Shown here: positions 18,083-26,959 of the stretch, one piece after another
Position numbering within the stretch: position 1 is the stretch's first letter
Layout: the number at the start of each line of letters is the position of its first letter
From: Spirochaetes bacterium GWE1_32_154
Lineage (GTDB): Bacteria; Spirochaetota; GWE2-31-10
Length of the DNA: 64,000 nucleotides
Assembly (NCBI GenBank): GCA_001829315.1
Contig: MIAY01000025.1
Span: 928-64,927, forward strand
Reading direction: 5' to 3'
Notes under the pieces: generated by a model
What the model was told of the DNA's origin: nothing
Seen by the model: only the letters and a program-made list of their open reading frames with translations
Database searches by the model: none
Position numbers and translations under genes: made by a program

Positions 18083-18109
18083 GACTTTGTTGTTTTTATT
18101 TATTATACT
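18081..18109 (+). promoter_or_regulatory. Promoter of the lytic transglycosylase gene
   Basis: TTGACT (18081-18086), 17-bp spacer, TATACT (18104-18109). The leader is about 60 nt and ends in GGGAGGAATT just before ATG 18176, in contrast to the leaderless promoters. Confidence 0.75.
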
Positions 18110-18175
18110 CTGTCACATAAACTATTGAATGTCTTTGTTTGATCTTGGGAAGGATTGTCAAAGTCGGGAGGAATT

Positions 18176-18847
18176 ATGAATCGAAAAGCTTCTATAAAGA
18201 TTCAACATGAGGTATATAAGCCGAGTAAGGTTTCAAAGTGGATAAAAGGAATACGAAGATTAGTTTTAGTCGGTATTTATGTTTCACTGGTTGTTATTGT
18301 TGTCAGTTTTGCAGAAAATAATACTTTAGCTTTTGCAGGTGATGTTGAAAGAAAGACCGGTGTTTCATCAAATTCGGTATCTATGAAAAGTATTGAAGAA
18401 ATAAAGAAAGAATATTTTTCCGGTGTTATTAATGATAGTGAGATTGCTGATTATGCGATAAAATATTCAAATGACTTTGGAATTGATACTTCTTTAATTG
18501 TTGCATTAATGCGGGTTGAATCAAATTTTAATCCTTTGGCGATTAATCATAATAAAAATTACTCTACAGACAGAGGATTATGTCAGTTAAACAATAAAAC
18601 GTTTCCTCATTATAAAGTAGGGGATTTTTATAATGCAGAGTTGAATATTAAAACCGGTGCCGAATTTTTAAAATGGTGTATTGATAACGCAGATAATAAT
18701 CTTGTTATGGCTCTGGCATACTATAATGCAGGGTACGGGAATGTTTCAAAAGAAAATGTCGGTGATTTAACATTAAGTTATATCAATAAAATATTAGGTC
18801 ATAAAAAAACGTATGATGAACAACTAACTATGTTGATTGGTGAATAG
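18176..18847 (+). CDS. Membrane-anchored lytic transglycosylase (SLT domain)
   Basis: A 223-residue protein. A basic N-terminal stretch of ~30 residues is followed by one membrane segment (RLVLVGIYVSLVVIVVSFA), then a periplasmic SLT domain. The catalytic Glu is in ALMRVESNFNP; DRGLCQLN and ALAYYNAGYGNV are the other SLT motifs (Gly-Leu-Cys-Gln replaces the usual Gly-Leu-Met-Gln). It should cleave peptidoglycan glycan strands to 1,6-anhydro products. The frame runs back to a TTG at 18155, but the Shine-Dalgarno GGGAGGA lies between it and ATG 18176, which sets the start. Monocistronic, with its own promoter and terminator. Confidence 0.9.
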   Translation: MNRKASIKIQHEVYKPSKVSKWIKGIRRLVLVGIYVSLVVIVVSFAENNTLAFAGDVERKTGVSSNSVSMKSIEEIKKEYFSGVINDSEIADYAIKYSNDFGIDTSLIVALMRVESNFNPLAINHNKNYSTDRGLCQLNNKTFPHYKVGDFYNAELNIKTGAEFLKWCIDNADNNLVMALAYYNAGYGNVSKENVGDLTLSYINKILGHKKTYDEQLTMLIGE

Positions 18848-18875
18848 ATAAAAAAAGATCTGGTGGTATTTGATT

Positions 18876-18922
18876 GCACTATAATAATTTGATTAAAATT
18901 CAGTTATTATGGTGCTTTTTTT
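18876..18922 (+). terminator. Terminator after the lytic transglycosylase
   Basis: Stem GCACTATAATAA / TTATTATGGTGC (one mismatch) with a 16-bp loop and a seven-T run. The 318-bp space to the next gene also holds a small TAAGC/GCTTA hairpin near 18930 and a dispersed repeat. Confidence 0.85.
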
Positions 18923-18958
18923 ATATTTAAGCATTAGTGCTTATAATATTATTGTTTA

Positions 18959-19008
18959 GAGCTTCTTGAAATAATACTTCTTTTATCTCGAATTTTTGCG
19001 AAAGCCTC
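18959..19008 (-). repeat. Dispersed hairpin repeat, copy D
   Basis: Reverse-oriented copy: GAGCTTCTTGAAATAATAC, TTTTATCTCGAATTTTTGCG, AAGCCTC. It sits upstream of the 1166-residue lipoprotein gene. The following ~150 bp are AT-rich with no clear ORF. Confidence 0.8.
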
Positions 19009-19166
19009 TTTATACTTGAAATATTTAATTTTTTTAGTTTATTTTGTTTCGAATTCATTTATTTACAAAAATATTGATTTTTTTTGTAAATAAATATTGA
19101 ATTTTTTGTAAAATGAAACTACAATTAGTTATGATCATTTTTTGATTTAACCTAAGGGGGTTTATT

Positions 19167-22100
19167 ATGTTTATGAGAAAAGAAATATTTAAAAAGTTAA
19201 TTACTCAATTTTTTGTTTTGATCATTTTTGTTTTTTCGGTGGGCAGTTGTAGTGTTGATTCGGGGACAACACCAGCACCAACAACAACAGATGATGGTGG
19301 AGGTAAGATTAAGTCGTTGAGTATTATGCCTTCGGCAGTTTTATCTGTAGCACCGGCTATTTCTGACGAGCCTGTTGCAACTGGCTCAATTATGTCAAGT
19401 GCTGCGTCAATTATGAACTTTATGAAATCAATAGCAACCGGTTCTGAAACACGATCTGATGCAGGGATTCTTGATCCGCAAACGATGACTCAGTTTTTTA
19501 TGCCACTTTTTACGGGTTTAAAAACTCCGGCTGAGGGTGAAGTTGTTGATAACACAAGTAGTGGCTGGATTGGTTATTATCTTGGTTATCCGATTTTATT
19601 GCAGATCGAAGATAAAACGGCAGATAATACTAATGATACAGTGAAGAATGTTTATTATTTTAATTATCTCCAAGATGTTAATATGAATAAAAAAATTGAT
19701 TCTTCATCAGAATTGGGAGGAGTTAATGATACATTGATTGCTCAAGTTAAAGTAGCAACAGTTACTGATGACGGTACTTTTGGTACATGGAGCTTATACC
19801 AATATGTTTCAAATCCATTTGATATAAGTCAGAAATTTGAGTTAAAAGCATCAGGTGCTTATGGAGCTAACACATATAATGGTAGTGGAAATTTCCTGGC
19901 ATCAAATGGTGATTATACCGGTTCTGCTAAAGTCAGCTGGTCCCAGGATAATGATGGAACCAAATATATCAATGTAACAAATGGTAAAATTAAGTATGAC
20001 GGTACGGCAACAAAAGATTTTTTTAATGTTGAGTCACTAAGTCTTGCAATTATCATTGATCCGGTTGGTTCATCAAAGATTGTAGAGAGTGCTGAAATTG
20101 TAAAAGTAGATTCACTCGGTATTCAAAGAACAATAAACAAGTCAACGACTACATTAAATGACATAAAAGGGACTCCGACAGATGTTGCTTTTACAATCAA
20201 CACTGCAACCAAGGCTCTTGATGGCACTATTACAACTAAAACAGTTTCAGGTGCAAGGACAATTACAGTTGATACAACTTCCGGTTTAGATATTAAAATA
20301 TCTGATACTACCAGTGATGTAAATCAGGAAGAAATTGTATATAAAGATGATGATGGTAATGTAGTTACTACATCAGGTAAAGTTACGATTTATACAAATA
20401 AAGCTCCTTTGGGAACTGAAAACAAAACAATGAAAGCCTGGATTGTGAAAGCAATTGATATGACTTATGTTACTGATTCAAGTGGTAATACATATCCTGA
20501 GCCAAAAGACGGTATATTACCGGTAGCAAAAGCTGCAGGTCCTGTTTCATCGTTATTATCAGCAAGTATAGTAGCAAATGCTGAGGTTGTAAAGGGAGAT
20601 TATTTTGTTGTTGTTTCTATCGATGTGCTCAATAACTCGGTTTTTGATTCAACAGATAATACTGTTTGGGATGATGATTATATGGCATTTATATATTCTA
20701 TACATATTGATGGTGATACAACAATAACCGTTGGTGGGGATGGAGCCATTTTTACGAAAAATGGTCAGGATACACGAGCTAAACTTCCTGTGTCTGTAAC
20801 ATTTGATCAATATATGATGGATGCAACGATGATGGCAACGAAGACAGGTATATTACCGACAACAATAGCAGGTAAGGGGGTTTTTCTTGCTGTTGCTGAA
20901 ATTACATCGTATGGTGCAAATTTTGAAATGCCAATAGCGAAGGGGTATTTCACAGCTCCGTCAGATGTGACAACAAGATTTGATACAACGGTATATGTTG
21001 AAGGTTTTCTTGATTATGCTAATTTGAGTAAATATGCAATTGGTGCTCATATTGATATGAACGGTGATGGAATGGTTAATATAGGTGATTTTGTCACAAA
21101 TTCACTCTATATCTCACCTGATATTGCGAACTTCACACAGATTTATAATCAAACAACAATGAAATATGAACCAATTGTAAATATTAAAGGGTTTGTTGCA
21201 GTCGATGATACGATGACTCCGCCGGTGGGCATTGATTATAGTATGTACCCTTTAGATGGTTCAGTGCCATCACCAACGCTTGCTTCCGATACATATCAGA
21301 AAGAATTACTAACACAATATGGTGATCCGGTATCAACAGTTGTAGTAAACGGTTCATTTGATACTGGCAAAATTATGTTGAGTGATGCGGGTGCGTGGTT
21401 TGCTATTCTTTTGCCGGCTAACGTAACCAACTCTACAGAAGGTACTTCAATTCCTCCATTAGCAATCTCAAAGGTTGATAGTTTAGGAAAGTATAGTTTT
21501 AGAAAATTCAAAACCAGTGATAGTAATGGAAATCCGAATTCATTTATTGTTGTTGGTATTGGTTTTAGAAATTTTGATCCTAATTTTGATACATACCGAC
21601 AGATGAATTCTGATGATTACCTTGCTTTGTCAATGTCAACAGATATGCGTGTAGGTCCGGTAAAATTTGCTTATGATGGTGTTGCATTCAGATCGTTAAT
21701 GTGGGATGAAATTATGAAGATGGAAGTCATAGATTTCACATCAACAGCTGATTTTACATTAAATACCTACATGACTTTGTATGAATCTGAACAGATGAAA
21801 GATACACCTACGGGAAATTCTGTGTTATCTGATTACGGTTTAGATACTGATAGTCTTGATGTTAGTGTAAAAGTTAACTTTATGTCAAATGGACTGGACA
21901 CCCTTAACGCAACATCAACACCTTGTATTGTAAAGGTATATTCAGTTGATGCAACGGGAATGGAAACTCAAATTGCAGAACAAAGTGTTTATTTGACTGC
22001 GGATACTGCTATGGCAGGTGAATATTACGGTTCTGTAATGTTTACAAAAGCGATTCCTAATACGTTGTATCGTGTACATTCATTTATGGATTATTGGGAT

Positions 22101-22667
22101 AATGCGACTCAGCAAATGGTGTCGTTAAAATTTACTCAAGACATTACATATACTTCCGGTAATCTACCAGTTTATTTAGATTTAATAAAAATGCAGAATA
22201 TGACGTATGATCCTAATAAGCTCTTTACTATTAGTGTGGGGTTTGATTATGCTTTGTTGCAAAGTCAAGCTGGTGATGTAGGTACTCTAGTGAATAATAA
22301 ATTTGTCTATGTGGAATTTACATATTATGATCCATTAACCGGAGGCGAGAAATCTTTTATGAAAAGTGCTGAAATAACTAATGTTGCTTCTGATGGTTCT
22401 GGTTATACAGAGGTCATATTTACTGATATCCCTCAAAATTTCTATAATTTCAGAGCATTTATTGATGTTGATGGAGAGCTTGCTCCGGCTGTTCCTACAG
22501 CGTATCCGTTTGATACTACAACTGAAATTTTTCCAAGACCTTCGGGGGCTGATGTTTATCCGGTATTAGATCAATATTCTAATATTGATTTAATATGGTG
22601 GACTGATACTACACAAATTGTTTATTATTATTTTAATAACTGGAGTTATAGTACATTTATTAACTAA
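19167..22667 (+). CDS. Large exported lipoprotein of unknown function
   Basis: A 1166-residue protein with a lipoprotein signal: basic start (MFMRKEIFKK), hydrophobic core, lipobox VGSC with Cys at about residue 28, then a Thr/Pro linker. The mature part is Thr/Ser/Asp-rich and looks beta-rich. Two EF-hand-like calcium loops can be seen: DVNMNKKIDSSSE near residue 170 and DMNGDGMVNIGDF near 630, the latter close to a dockerin or EF-hand loop. No catalytic motif is recognised. ATG 19167 has AGGGGG six nt upstream; ATG 19173 is an alternative. Its terminator is shared with tex. Likely a surface or periplasmic protein anchored in a membrane. Confidence 0.88.
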   Translation: MFMRKEIFKKLITQFFVLIIFVFSVGSCSVDSGTTPAPTTTDDGGGKIKSLSIMPSAVLSVAPAISDEPVATGSIMSSAASIMNFMKSIATGSETRSDAGILDPQTMTQFFMPLFTGLKTPAEGEVVDNTSSGWIGYYLGYPILLQIEDKTADNTNDTVKNVYYFNYLQDVNMNKKIDSSSELGGVNDTLIAQVKVATVTDDGTFGTWSLYQYVSNPFDISQKFELKASGAYGANTYNGSGNFLASNGDYTGSAKVSWSQDNDGTKYINVTNGKIKYDGTATKDFFNVESLSLAIIIDPVGSSKIVESAEIVKVDSLGIQRTINKSTTTLNDIKGTPTDVAFTINTATKALDGTITTKTVSGARTITVDTTSGLDIKISDTTSDVNQEEIVYKDDDGNVVTTSGKVTIYTNKAPLGTENKTMKAWIVKAIDMTYVTDSSGNTYPEPKDGILPVAKAAGPVSSLLSASIVANAEVVKGDYFVVVSIDVLNNSVFDSTDNTVWDDDYMAFIYSIHIDGDTTITVGGDGAIFTKNGQDTRAKLPVSVTFDQYMMDATMMATKTGILPTTIAGKGVFLAVAEITSYGANFEMPIAKGYFTAPSDVTTRFDTTVYVEGFLDYANLSKYAIGAHIDMNGDGMVNIGDFVTNSLYISPDIANFTQIYNQTTMKYEPIVNIKGFVAVDDTMTPPVGIDYSMYPLDGSVPSPTLASDTYQKELLTQYGDPVSTVVVNGSFDTGKIMLSDAGAWFAILLPANVTNSTEGTSIPPLAISKVDSLGKYSFRKFKTSDSNGNPNSFIVVGIGFRNFDPNFDTYRQMNSDDYLALSMSTDMRVGPVKFAYDGVAFRSLMWDEIMKMEVIDFTSTADFTLNTYMTLYESEQMKDTPTGNSVLSDYGLDTDSLDVSVKVNFMSNGLDTLNATSTPCIVKVYSVDATGMETQIAEQSVYLTADTAMAGEYYGSVMFTKAIPNTLYRVHSFMDYWDNATQQMVSLKFTQDITYTSGNLPVYLDLIKMQNMTYDPNKLFTISVGFDYALLQSQAGDVGTLVNNKFVYVEFTYYDPLTGGEKSFMKSAEITNVASDGSGYTEVIFTDIPQNFYNFRAFIDVDGELAPAVPTAYPFDTTTEIFPRPSGADVYPVLDQYSNIDLIWWTDTTQIVYYYFNNWSYSTFIN

Positions 22668-22670
22668 TTA

Positions 22671-22709
22671 AAAAAAGCCGTTCCTTTTATCAGGAACGGC
22701 TTTTTTTTT
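22671..22709. terminator. Bidirectional terminator between lipoprotein gene and tex
   Basis: Stem GCCGTTCC / GGAACGGC with an 8-bp loop, A run on the left and nine T residues on the right, placed between two convergent genes, so it can end transcription from both sides. Confidence 0.93.
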
Positions 22710-22722
22710 GAGGAAGAACCTT

Positions 22723-24927
22723 TTATACTATATACTGTGAATAGTCAAATTTCTTTTTAGCCGGAGCTTCAGTTCTTGCTTTCGGTGCAACTTTTGAGCC
22801 GGGATTTGATTTTAATGATAATGAAACTCTCTTTCGTAACACATCAATTTCAATTATTTGAGCCTCTACGACATCACCGACTTTAGCTACTTCAGCAGGA
22901 TTGGAAATATACGTGTCACTCATTTCAGAAATGTGAAGCAATGCAGTTTCTTTTATACCAATATCAACAAAAGCCCCGAAATCAACGACATTTTTTATTT
23001 TACCGTTAACTTTCATACCAACTGCAAGATCCTCAAAATTCACAATGCCTTTTTGCATAATCGGCATAGGAAAACCTTCTCTCGGGTCTCTGTTCGGTTT
23101 CTTGAGTTCTTCAATAATATCATCAATTGTTGTGTCACCAAGATTGTATTTTGTTTTCAATTCAGTTCTTATCGGTTTTGAAACACTTCCGCTTGTTTTT
23201 ATTTCATTAAGAATGATTCGTGCTGCATCATATTGCTCAGGGTGAACCCATGTGTTATCTAAAGGGTCTGCACTTTCAGGGATTTTTAAAAAGCCGGCAG
23301 CCTGGGTATATGTTTTTTCTCCAAACCCGGTAATTTTTAAAAGTTCACTTCGTGATTTTATAAGCCCTTTTTCGCCACGGTATTTTACTATTTTTTTAGC
23401 AGCCACAGTGTTTATACCTGATACATATTTCAACAACGAAAATGAAGCAGTATTGATATTAACACCGACACTGTTTACAACTGATTCAACAGTTTCATCA
23501 AGTGATGTTGATAATTTTGTCTGGTTAACATCATGCTGGTATAAGCCGACACCAATAGCCTTAGGTTCAATCTTTACCAATTCAGCAAGAGGATCCTGTA
23601 ATCTTCTGCCTATTGAAATTGCACCTCGTATTGTTAAGTCTAAATCAGGAAATTCTTCACGTGCTGTATCACTTGCCGAGTAAACACTCGCACCATCTTC
23701 ACTTACGATTGTATATTGAACGTTAAGATCAAATTCTTTTATTGAATCTGCAACAATCGCCTGAACATCATGACCGCCTGTTCCGTTACCGATGGCAATA
23801 AGTTCAATTGAATATTTTTTCACTGCTGCGGCAATTAGTTTTTTTGCTGTTGAAGGGTCATGGTTCATAAAAGTGAAGTATTCAAGAAACTTTCCTGTTT
23901 CGTCCATAACTGCAGACTTTGAGCCTGTTCTTATACCGGGGTCAATACCAAGTACCCGTGTCATTTTAATTGGCGGTTGCATAAGCAGGTTTTTTAAATT
24001 AACTGAAAATGTTTCAATACCATGTTCGTCTGCTTTATCTGAAAAGTCATTTCTGATTTCTCTGATAACAGCCGGTAATAACAGACGTTTTAAACCGTCT
24101 TCCACGGCTGATTTCATATAGATATTTTTTATTGTATGTTTGGAAAGTAATAGTTTTATTACAGCTTCTTCTTCGTAATCAATTTTAGCTTCAAGTTCTT
24201 CTTCACGTTCTCCTCTATTAATTGCAAGAACTCTGTGTGATTTTACGGTATTAAGTTGTTCGGAATAATCATAATACATTTTATAGACACTTGATGCTTC
24301 ATCTTTTAACCCTTTTACTACGAATTTACCGTTTTTCATTATAAAATCTTTTATTAGTGATCTGTTATCTATGGTATGTGAAACCCGTTCGGCAATAATA
24401 TCACAAGCTCCATTAATTGCATCATCGGCTGTTTTAATATCTTTTTCAGCATCAATGTATTTGGCTGCTTCTATTTTAATAGCTTCATCTTTTTCTTTTT
24501 CAATAAAGTCAGCAAGAGGTTCTAATCCTTTTTCAATCGCGATCATACCTCGTGTTTTTTTCTTTCTTTTGTATGGTGCATAAATATCTTCTAATTCTGT
24601 TGCAGTTGTTGCTTTCATGATATTAGAAAGAAGTAACTCGGTTAATTTATTCTGGGCAAAAATACCTTTTACAATTTCCAGTCTTCTTGACTCTAAATTT
24701 TCAAAATATGATAGTTTGTGAGAAATATCTCTAACTTCCACTTCATCAAGAGTACCAGTGGCTTCTTTTCGGTATCGTGAAATAAATGGTATTGTGTTAC
24801 CTTCTTTTAATAGACCGACAGTCGGAACAACTTTTCTAATTTCAATATTGAGAGTTTCCGAGATTTTTTTTATTATATCCATTTCAGATACTTGAAGTGA
24901 ATCAATTAATTCTTGTGTAATTTCCAT
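22723..24927 (-). CDS. tex: Tex-family RNA-binding transcription accessory protein
   Basis: A 734-residue Tex protein. N-terminal helical region, a YqgF/RNase H-like domain (VLGIDPGIRTGSKSAVMD, IAIGNGTGGHD), a helix-hairpin-helix region (VNTASFSLLKYVSGI, ALLKITGFGEKTY-like) and a C-terminal S1 domain (VGMKVNGKIKNVVDFGAFVDIG) with a basic tail. Length and domain order match the family; Tex binds RNA nonspecifically and influences transcription and translation. AAGGGG precedes ATG 24927. A tRNA gene lies directly upstream on the same strand but has its own terminator. Confidence 0.95.
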   Translation of the reverse strand: MEITQELIDSLQVSEMDIIKKISETLNIEIRKVVPTVGLLKEGNTIPFISRYRKEATGTLDEVEVRDISHKLSYFENLESRRLEIVKGIFAQNKLTELLLSNIMKATTATELEDIYAPYKRKKKTRGMIAIEKGLEPLADFIEKEKDEAIKIEAAKYIDAEKDIKTADDAINGACDIIAERVSHTIDNRSLIKDFIMKNGKFVVKGLKDEASSVYKMYYDYSEQLNTVKSHRVLAINRGEREEELEAKIDYEEEAVIKLLLSKHTIKNIYMKSAVEDGLKRLLLPAVIREIRNDFSDKADEHGIETFSVNLKNLLMQPPIKMTRVLGIDPGIRTGSKSAVMDETGKFLEYFTFMNHDPSTAKKLIAAAVKKYSIELIAIGNGTGGHDVQAIVADSIKEFDLNVQYTIVSEDGASVYSASDTAREEFPDLDLTIRGAISIGRRLQDPLAELVKIEPKAIGVGLYQHDVNQTKLSTSLDETVESVVNSVGVNINTASFSLLKYVSGINTVAAKKIVKYRGEKGLIKSRSELLKITGFGEKTYTQAAGFLKIPESADPLDNTWVHPEQYDAARIILNEIKTSGSVSKPIRTELKTKYNLGDTTIDDIIEELKKPNRDPREGFPMPIMQKGIVNFEDLAVGMKVNGKIKNVVDFGAFVDIGIKETALLHISEMSDTYISNPAEVAKVGDVVEAQIIEIDVLRKRVSLSLKSNPGSKVAPKARTEAPAKKKFDYSQYIV

Positions 24928-24960
24928 AAAATTAAACCCCTTACTTGCTTCATGAGATTA

Positions 24961-24990
24961 AAAAAAACAGGGTGTTCAATGAACACCCGT
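24961..24990 (-). terminator. Terminator of the tRNA-Arg gene
   Basis: Minus-strand hairpin GGGTGTTC / GAACACCC with a 3-base loop, then T residues (A run at 24961-24967 on the plus strand). It begins only a few bases after the tRNA 3' end. Confidence 0.9.
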
Positions 24991-24992
24991 TT

Positions 24993-25065
24993 TGACCCGG
25001 AGACGAATCGAACGTCCGACCAAAAGTTTAGGAAACTTCTACTCTATCCCCTGAGCTACCGGGCC
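24993..25065 (-). tRNA. tRNA-Arg (anticodon CCU)
   Basis: A 73-nt cloverleaf on the minus strand: acceptor GGCCCGG pairs with CCGGGTC (one G-U), D arm GCTC...GAGT region, anticodon stem GAAGT/ACTTT with loop TTCCTAA (anticodon CCT), and T arm with GTTCGATTC. The discriminator is A and CCA is not encoded. CCU decodes AGG, a rare codon in AT-rich genomes. Confidence 0.95.
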
Positions 25066-25181
25066 GTTTTTTTAAATGCACTGGAAATTATCACATTTTC
25101 ACGGTTAGGTCAAATAATTTCTCTTTAATAAAAAACGACTTTCTGGTATTATAGTAAAAACACAGTTTTATTGGAGTGAAT

Positions 25182-25697
25182 ATGAGATATGTATCAATTA
25201 TTGTCATGATAGTATTATTTTCCTGTGCAAAAAAAATCGATGGTGATTTGTCTCCGACTTCAATAACCGATGTTGTGTTTACTGATAGTTTTTCTCCTGT
25301 TTCGTATGAGAACCCTTTGTCAAGAAGAGTTATAATGCCGGAAGATATTGATATAGGTTTAATTATATCACCTGAGACATCAGATCCTGATTTGCGTGCA
25401 GTTTATTCTTTTATTGATAATTTTTTTAAACAACTTGTTTCAGAAAAACGAATAGTTTCATTTTTTTCTGATGCTTCATTTAATTCGTATCGATTGCGAT
25501 ACGGTAACAGCACATTCAAAGGAAAATATGTATTGCGGGTGAGCAGGCCTGAGTTATCAACGACAGAACCATTTTCTGTGAGTTACAAAATTATACGGGA
25601 AAAATCTGTCAATATCGGGAAATTTGAATTAACCCCGATAAATCAATCGTACATAATTACCGATTTTGAATATAAAGGTTTTGATGAATTGTTTTAG
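25182..25697 (+). CDS. Small lipoprotein of unknown function
   Basis: About 171 residues from ATG 25182. The signal peptide is very short (MRYVSIIVMIVLFSCAKK) with lipobox LFSC. The mature part has no recognised domain; it looks mixed alpha/beta with a segment FKGKYVLRVSRPELSTTEPF that resembles beta strands. The frame extends to GTG 25176, but GGAG lies at 25173 just before it, six nt ahead of ATG 25182, which is therefore preferred. The stop lies inside the left edge of a large palindromic element shared with the end of rlmN. Confidence 0.82.
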   Translation: MRYVSIIVMIVLFSCAKKIDGDLSPTSITDVVFTDSFSPVSYENPLSRRVIMPEDIDIGLIISPETSDPDLRAVYSFIDNFFKQLVSEKRIVSFFSDASFNSYRLRYGNSTFKGKYVLRVSRPELSTTEPFSVSYKIIREKSVNIGKFELTPINQSYIITDFEYKGFDELF

Positions 25698-25698
25698 C

Positions 25699-25799
25699 AG
25701 TCTCTAAGAGACTGTGTAAAAACAAGTATTTTCACCAAAGTTGAGGCGTGAAGAACAACGAAAAAGTTGGTGAAAAGACGCAGTTTTTACATAGTCTCT
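25699..25799. repeat. Nested palindromic element between convergent genes
   Basis: Outer arms AGAGACT-GTGTAAAAAC and GTTTTTACA-T-AGTCTCT, inner arms TTTTCACCAA and TTGGTGAAAA, plus a small AGTCTCTAAGAGACT palindrome at the left. The right arm codes for the last residues (LETM) and stop of rlmN. There is no T run, so it is more like a palindromic mobile element (MITE/REP type) than a simple terminator. Confidence 0.75.
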
Positions 25800-26800
25800 A
25801 AATATAGTTGACCGCAATCGGCTTGTATATCACCGCCTTTTCTAATTCTCATTGTGGCAAAAAAGCCTCGTTTTGTCAGTTCATACCGAAAATCTTTAAC
25901 TTCTGAGTCTGTTGGCGGAGTGTATCCGTTGATTTCATTATTGAGCGGTATTATGTTTATGTGAAATGCTTTGTGATTGAATATTTCAAGTGCATCAATA
26001 TCTTCAATGTGATCATTATAATTTTTGATAAGTACATACTCGAGAGTTATTCTTTGTTTGTATTTCTCATATATTTTTTGTAATGTTTCTTTAATATCAG
26101 GAACACTAAATTTCTTTGTTATTTTCATGATTTCTGTTCTTTTTGAGTTAATTGCTGAATGTAATGAAATTGCAATTCGTAATCGGGGAAAAACCTCAAG
26201 AATCTCTTCCGCTTTATCTATAATCCCGCAGGTTGAAACGGTAATCCATGACGGGTGAAGTGAAAAGTATCGTTTGTCACATAGAATCTGAATTGATGAA
26301 AGGCAGTTTTCATAATTATCAAACGGCTCACCCATTCCCATGTATACAATATTAAACATTGATGTATTGATTTGTTTTTCGTATTTCATAAAATGAAATA
26401 AGTATATCACTTGTGAAACTATTTCAAATGCACTCAGATTTCTCTGTAAACCCATTATTGATGTTTTACAAAATGTACACCCCATTCTGCAACCGACCTG
26501 ACTTGAAATGCACATCGTTACTCTTTGTTTATCATCAAGGATTAGAACCGACTCGATACAAAGACCGTCATGTAATTTGAATAAAAATTTAACTGTTCCA
26601 TCATTTGAAATTTTTCTATCAACTTCAGACAAAGATAGAATTTCATACTGTTGGTCAATAGTATTGAGGATTTTTTCAGGAATTTCAGTTATTTTTTGAA
26701 TGTCTATAATGCCTGTTTTAAATACCGAGTCATGTAAGCGTTTAATTCTGCTTTTTTTATCAACTGATTCTTCGGTTATTTCTAAAAATGATTTTTTCAA
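25787..26800 (-). CDS. rlmN: Dual-specificity 23S rRNA/tRNA adenine C2-methyltransferase RlmN
   Basis: A 337-residue radical-SAM enzyme that methylates A2503 of 23S rRNA and A37 of some tRNAs. The radical-SAM triad is CRMGCTFC, the SAM region YMGMGEPFDNY, and the C-terminal methyl-carrying Cys is in GGDIQADCGQL; the first reactive Cys also expected in the core is compatible. The start is TTG 26800 with AGGA seven nt upstream. The final four codons lie in the arm of a palindromic element. Cys and Gly positions are intact, so the enzyme should be functional. Confidence 0.92.
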   Translation of the reverse strand: MKKSFLEITEESVDKKSRIKRLHDSVFKTGIIDIQKITEIPEKILNTIDQQYEILSLSEVDRKISNDGTVKFLFKLHDGLCIESVLILDDKQRVTMCISSQVGCRMGCTFCKTSIMGLQRNLSAFEIVSQVIYLFHFMKYEKQINTSMFNIVYMGMGEPFDNYENCLSSIQILCDKRYFSLHPSWITVSTCGIIDKAEEILEVFPRLRIAISLHSAINSKRTEIMKITKKFSVPDIKETLQKIYEKYKQRITLEYVLIKNYNDHIEDIDALEIFNHKAFHINIIPLNNEINGYTPPTDSEVKDFRYELTKRGFFATMRIRKGGDIQADCGQLYLETM

Positions 26801-26894
26801 ACAAGTATCCTGTAGTTCATTTTGTATATGATTCTTATACTTTTTAAAATCAGCCCGGTCAATAAAAGATGCAAAAATTCAAAAAGTGAGAGGC

Positions 26895-26924
26895 TTGACA
26901 AATAAAAAATACTGTAAATATTCT
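26895..26924 (+). promoter_or_regulatory. Promoter of the 467-residue unknown gene
   Basis: TTGACA (26895-26900), 18-bp spacer, TATTCT (26919-26924), with a ~30-nt leader that contains TTGAGGTG before ATG 26960. Confidence 0.6.
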
Positions 26925-26959
26925 ATAAATTAATGTATTTATTGTTGAGGTGTCATTGA

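Noticed and set aside
23252-24121. Plus-strand frames of 109-143 residues inside tex
   Set aside because: Antisense to conserved Tex domains, composition typical of shadows.
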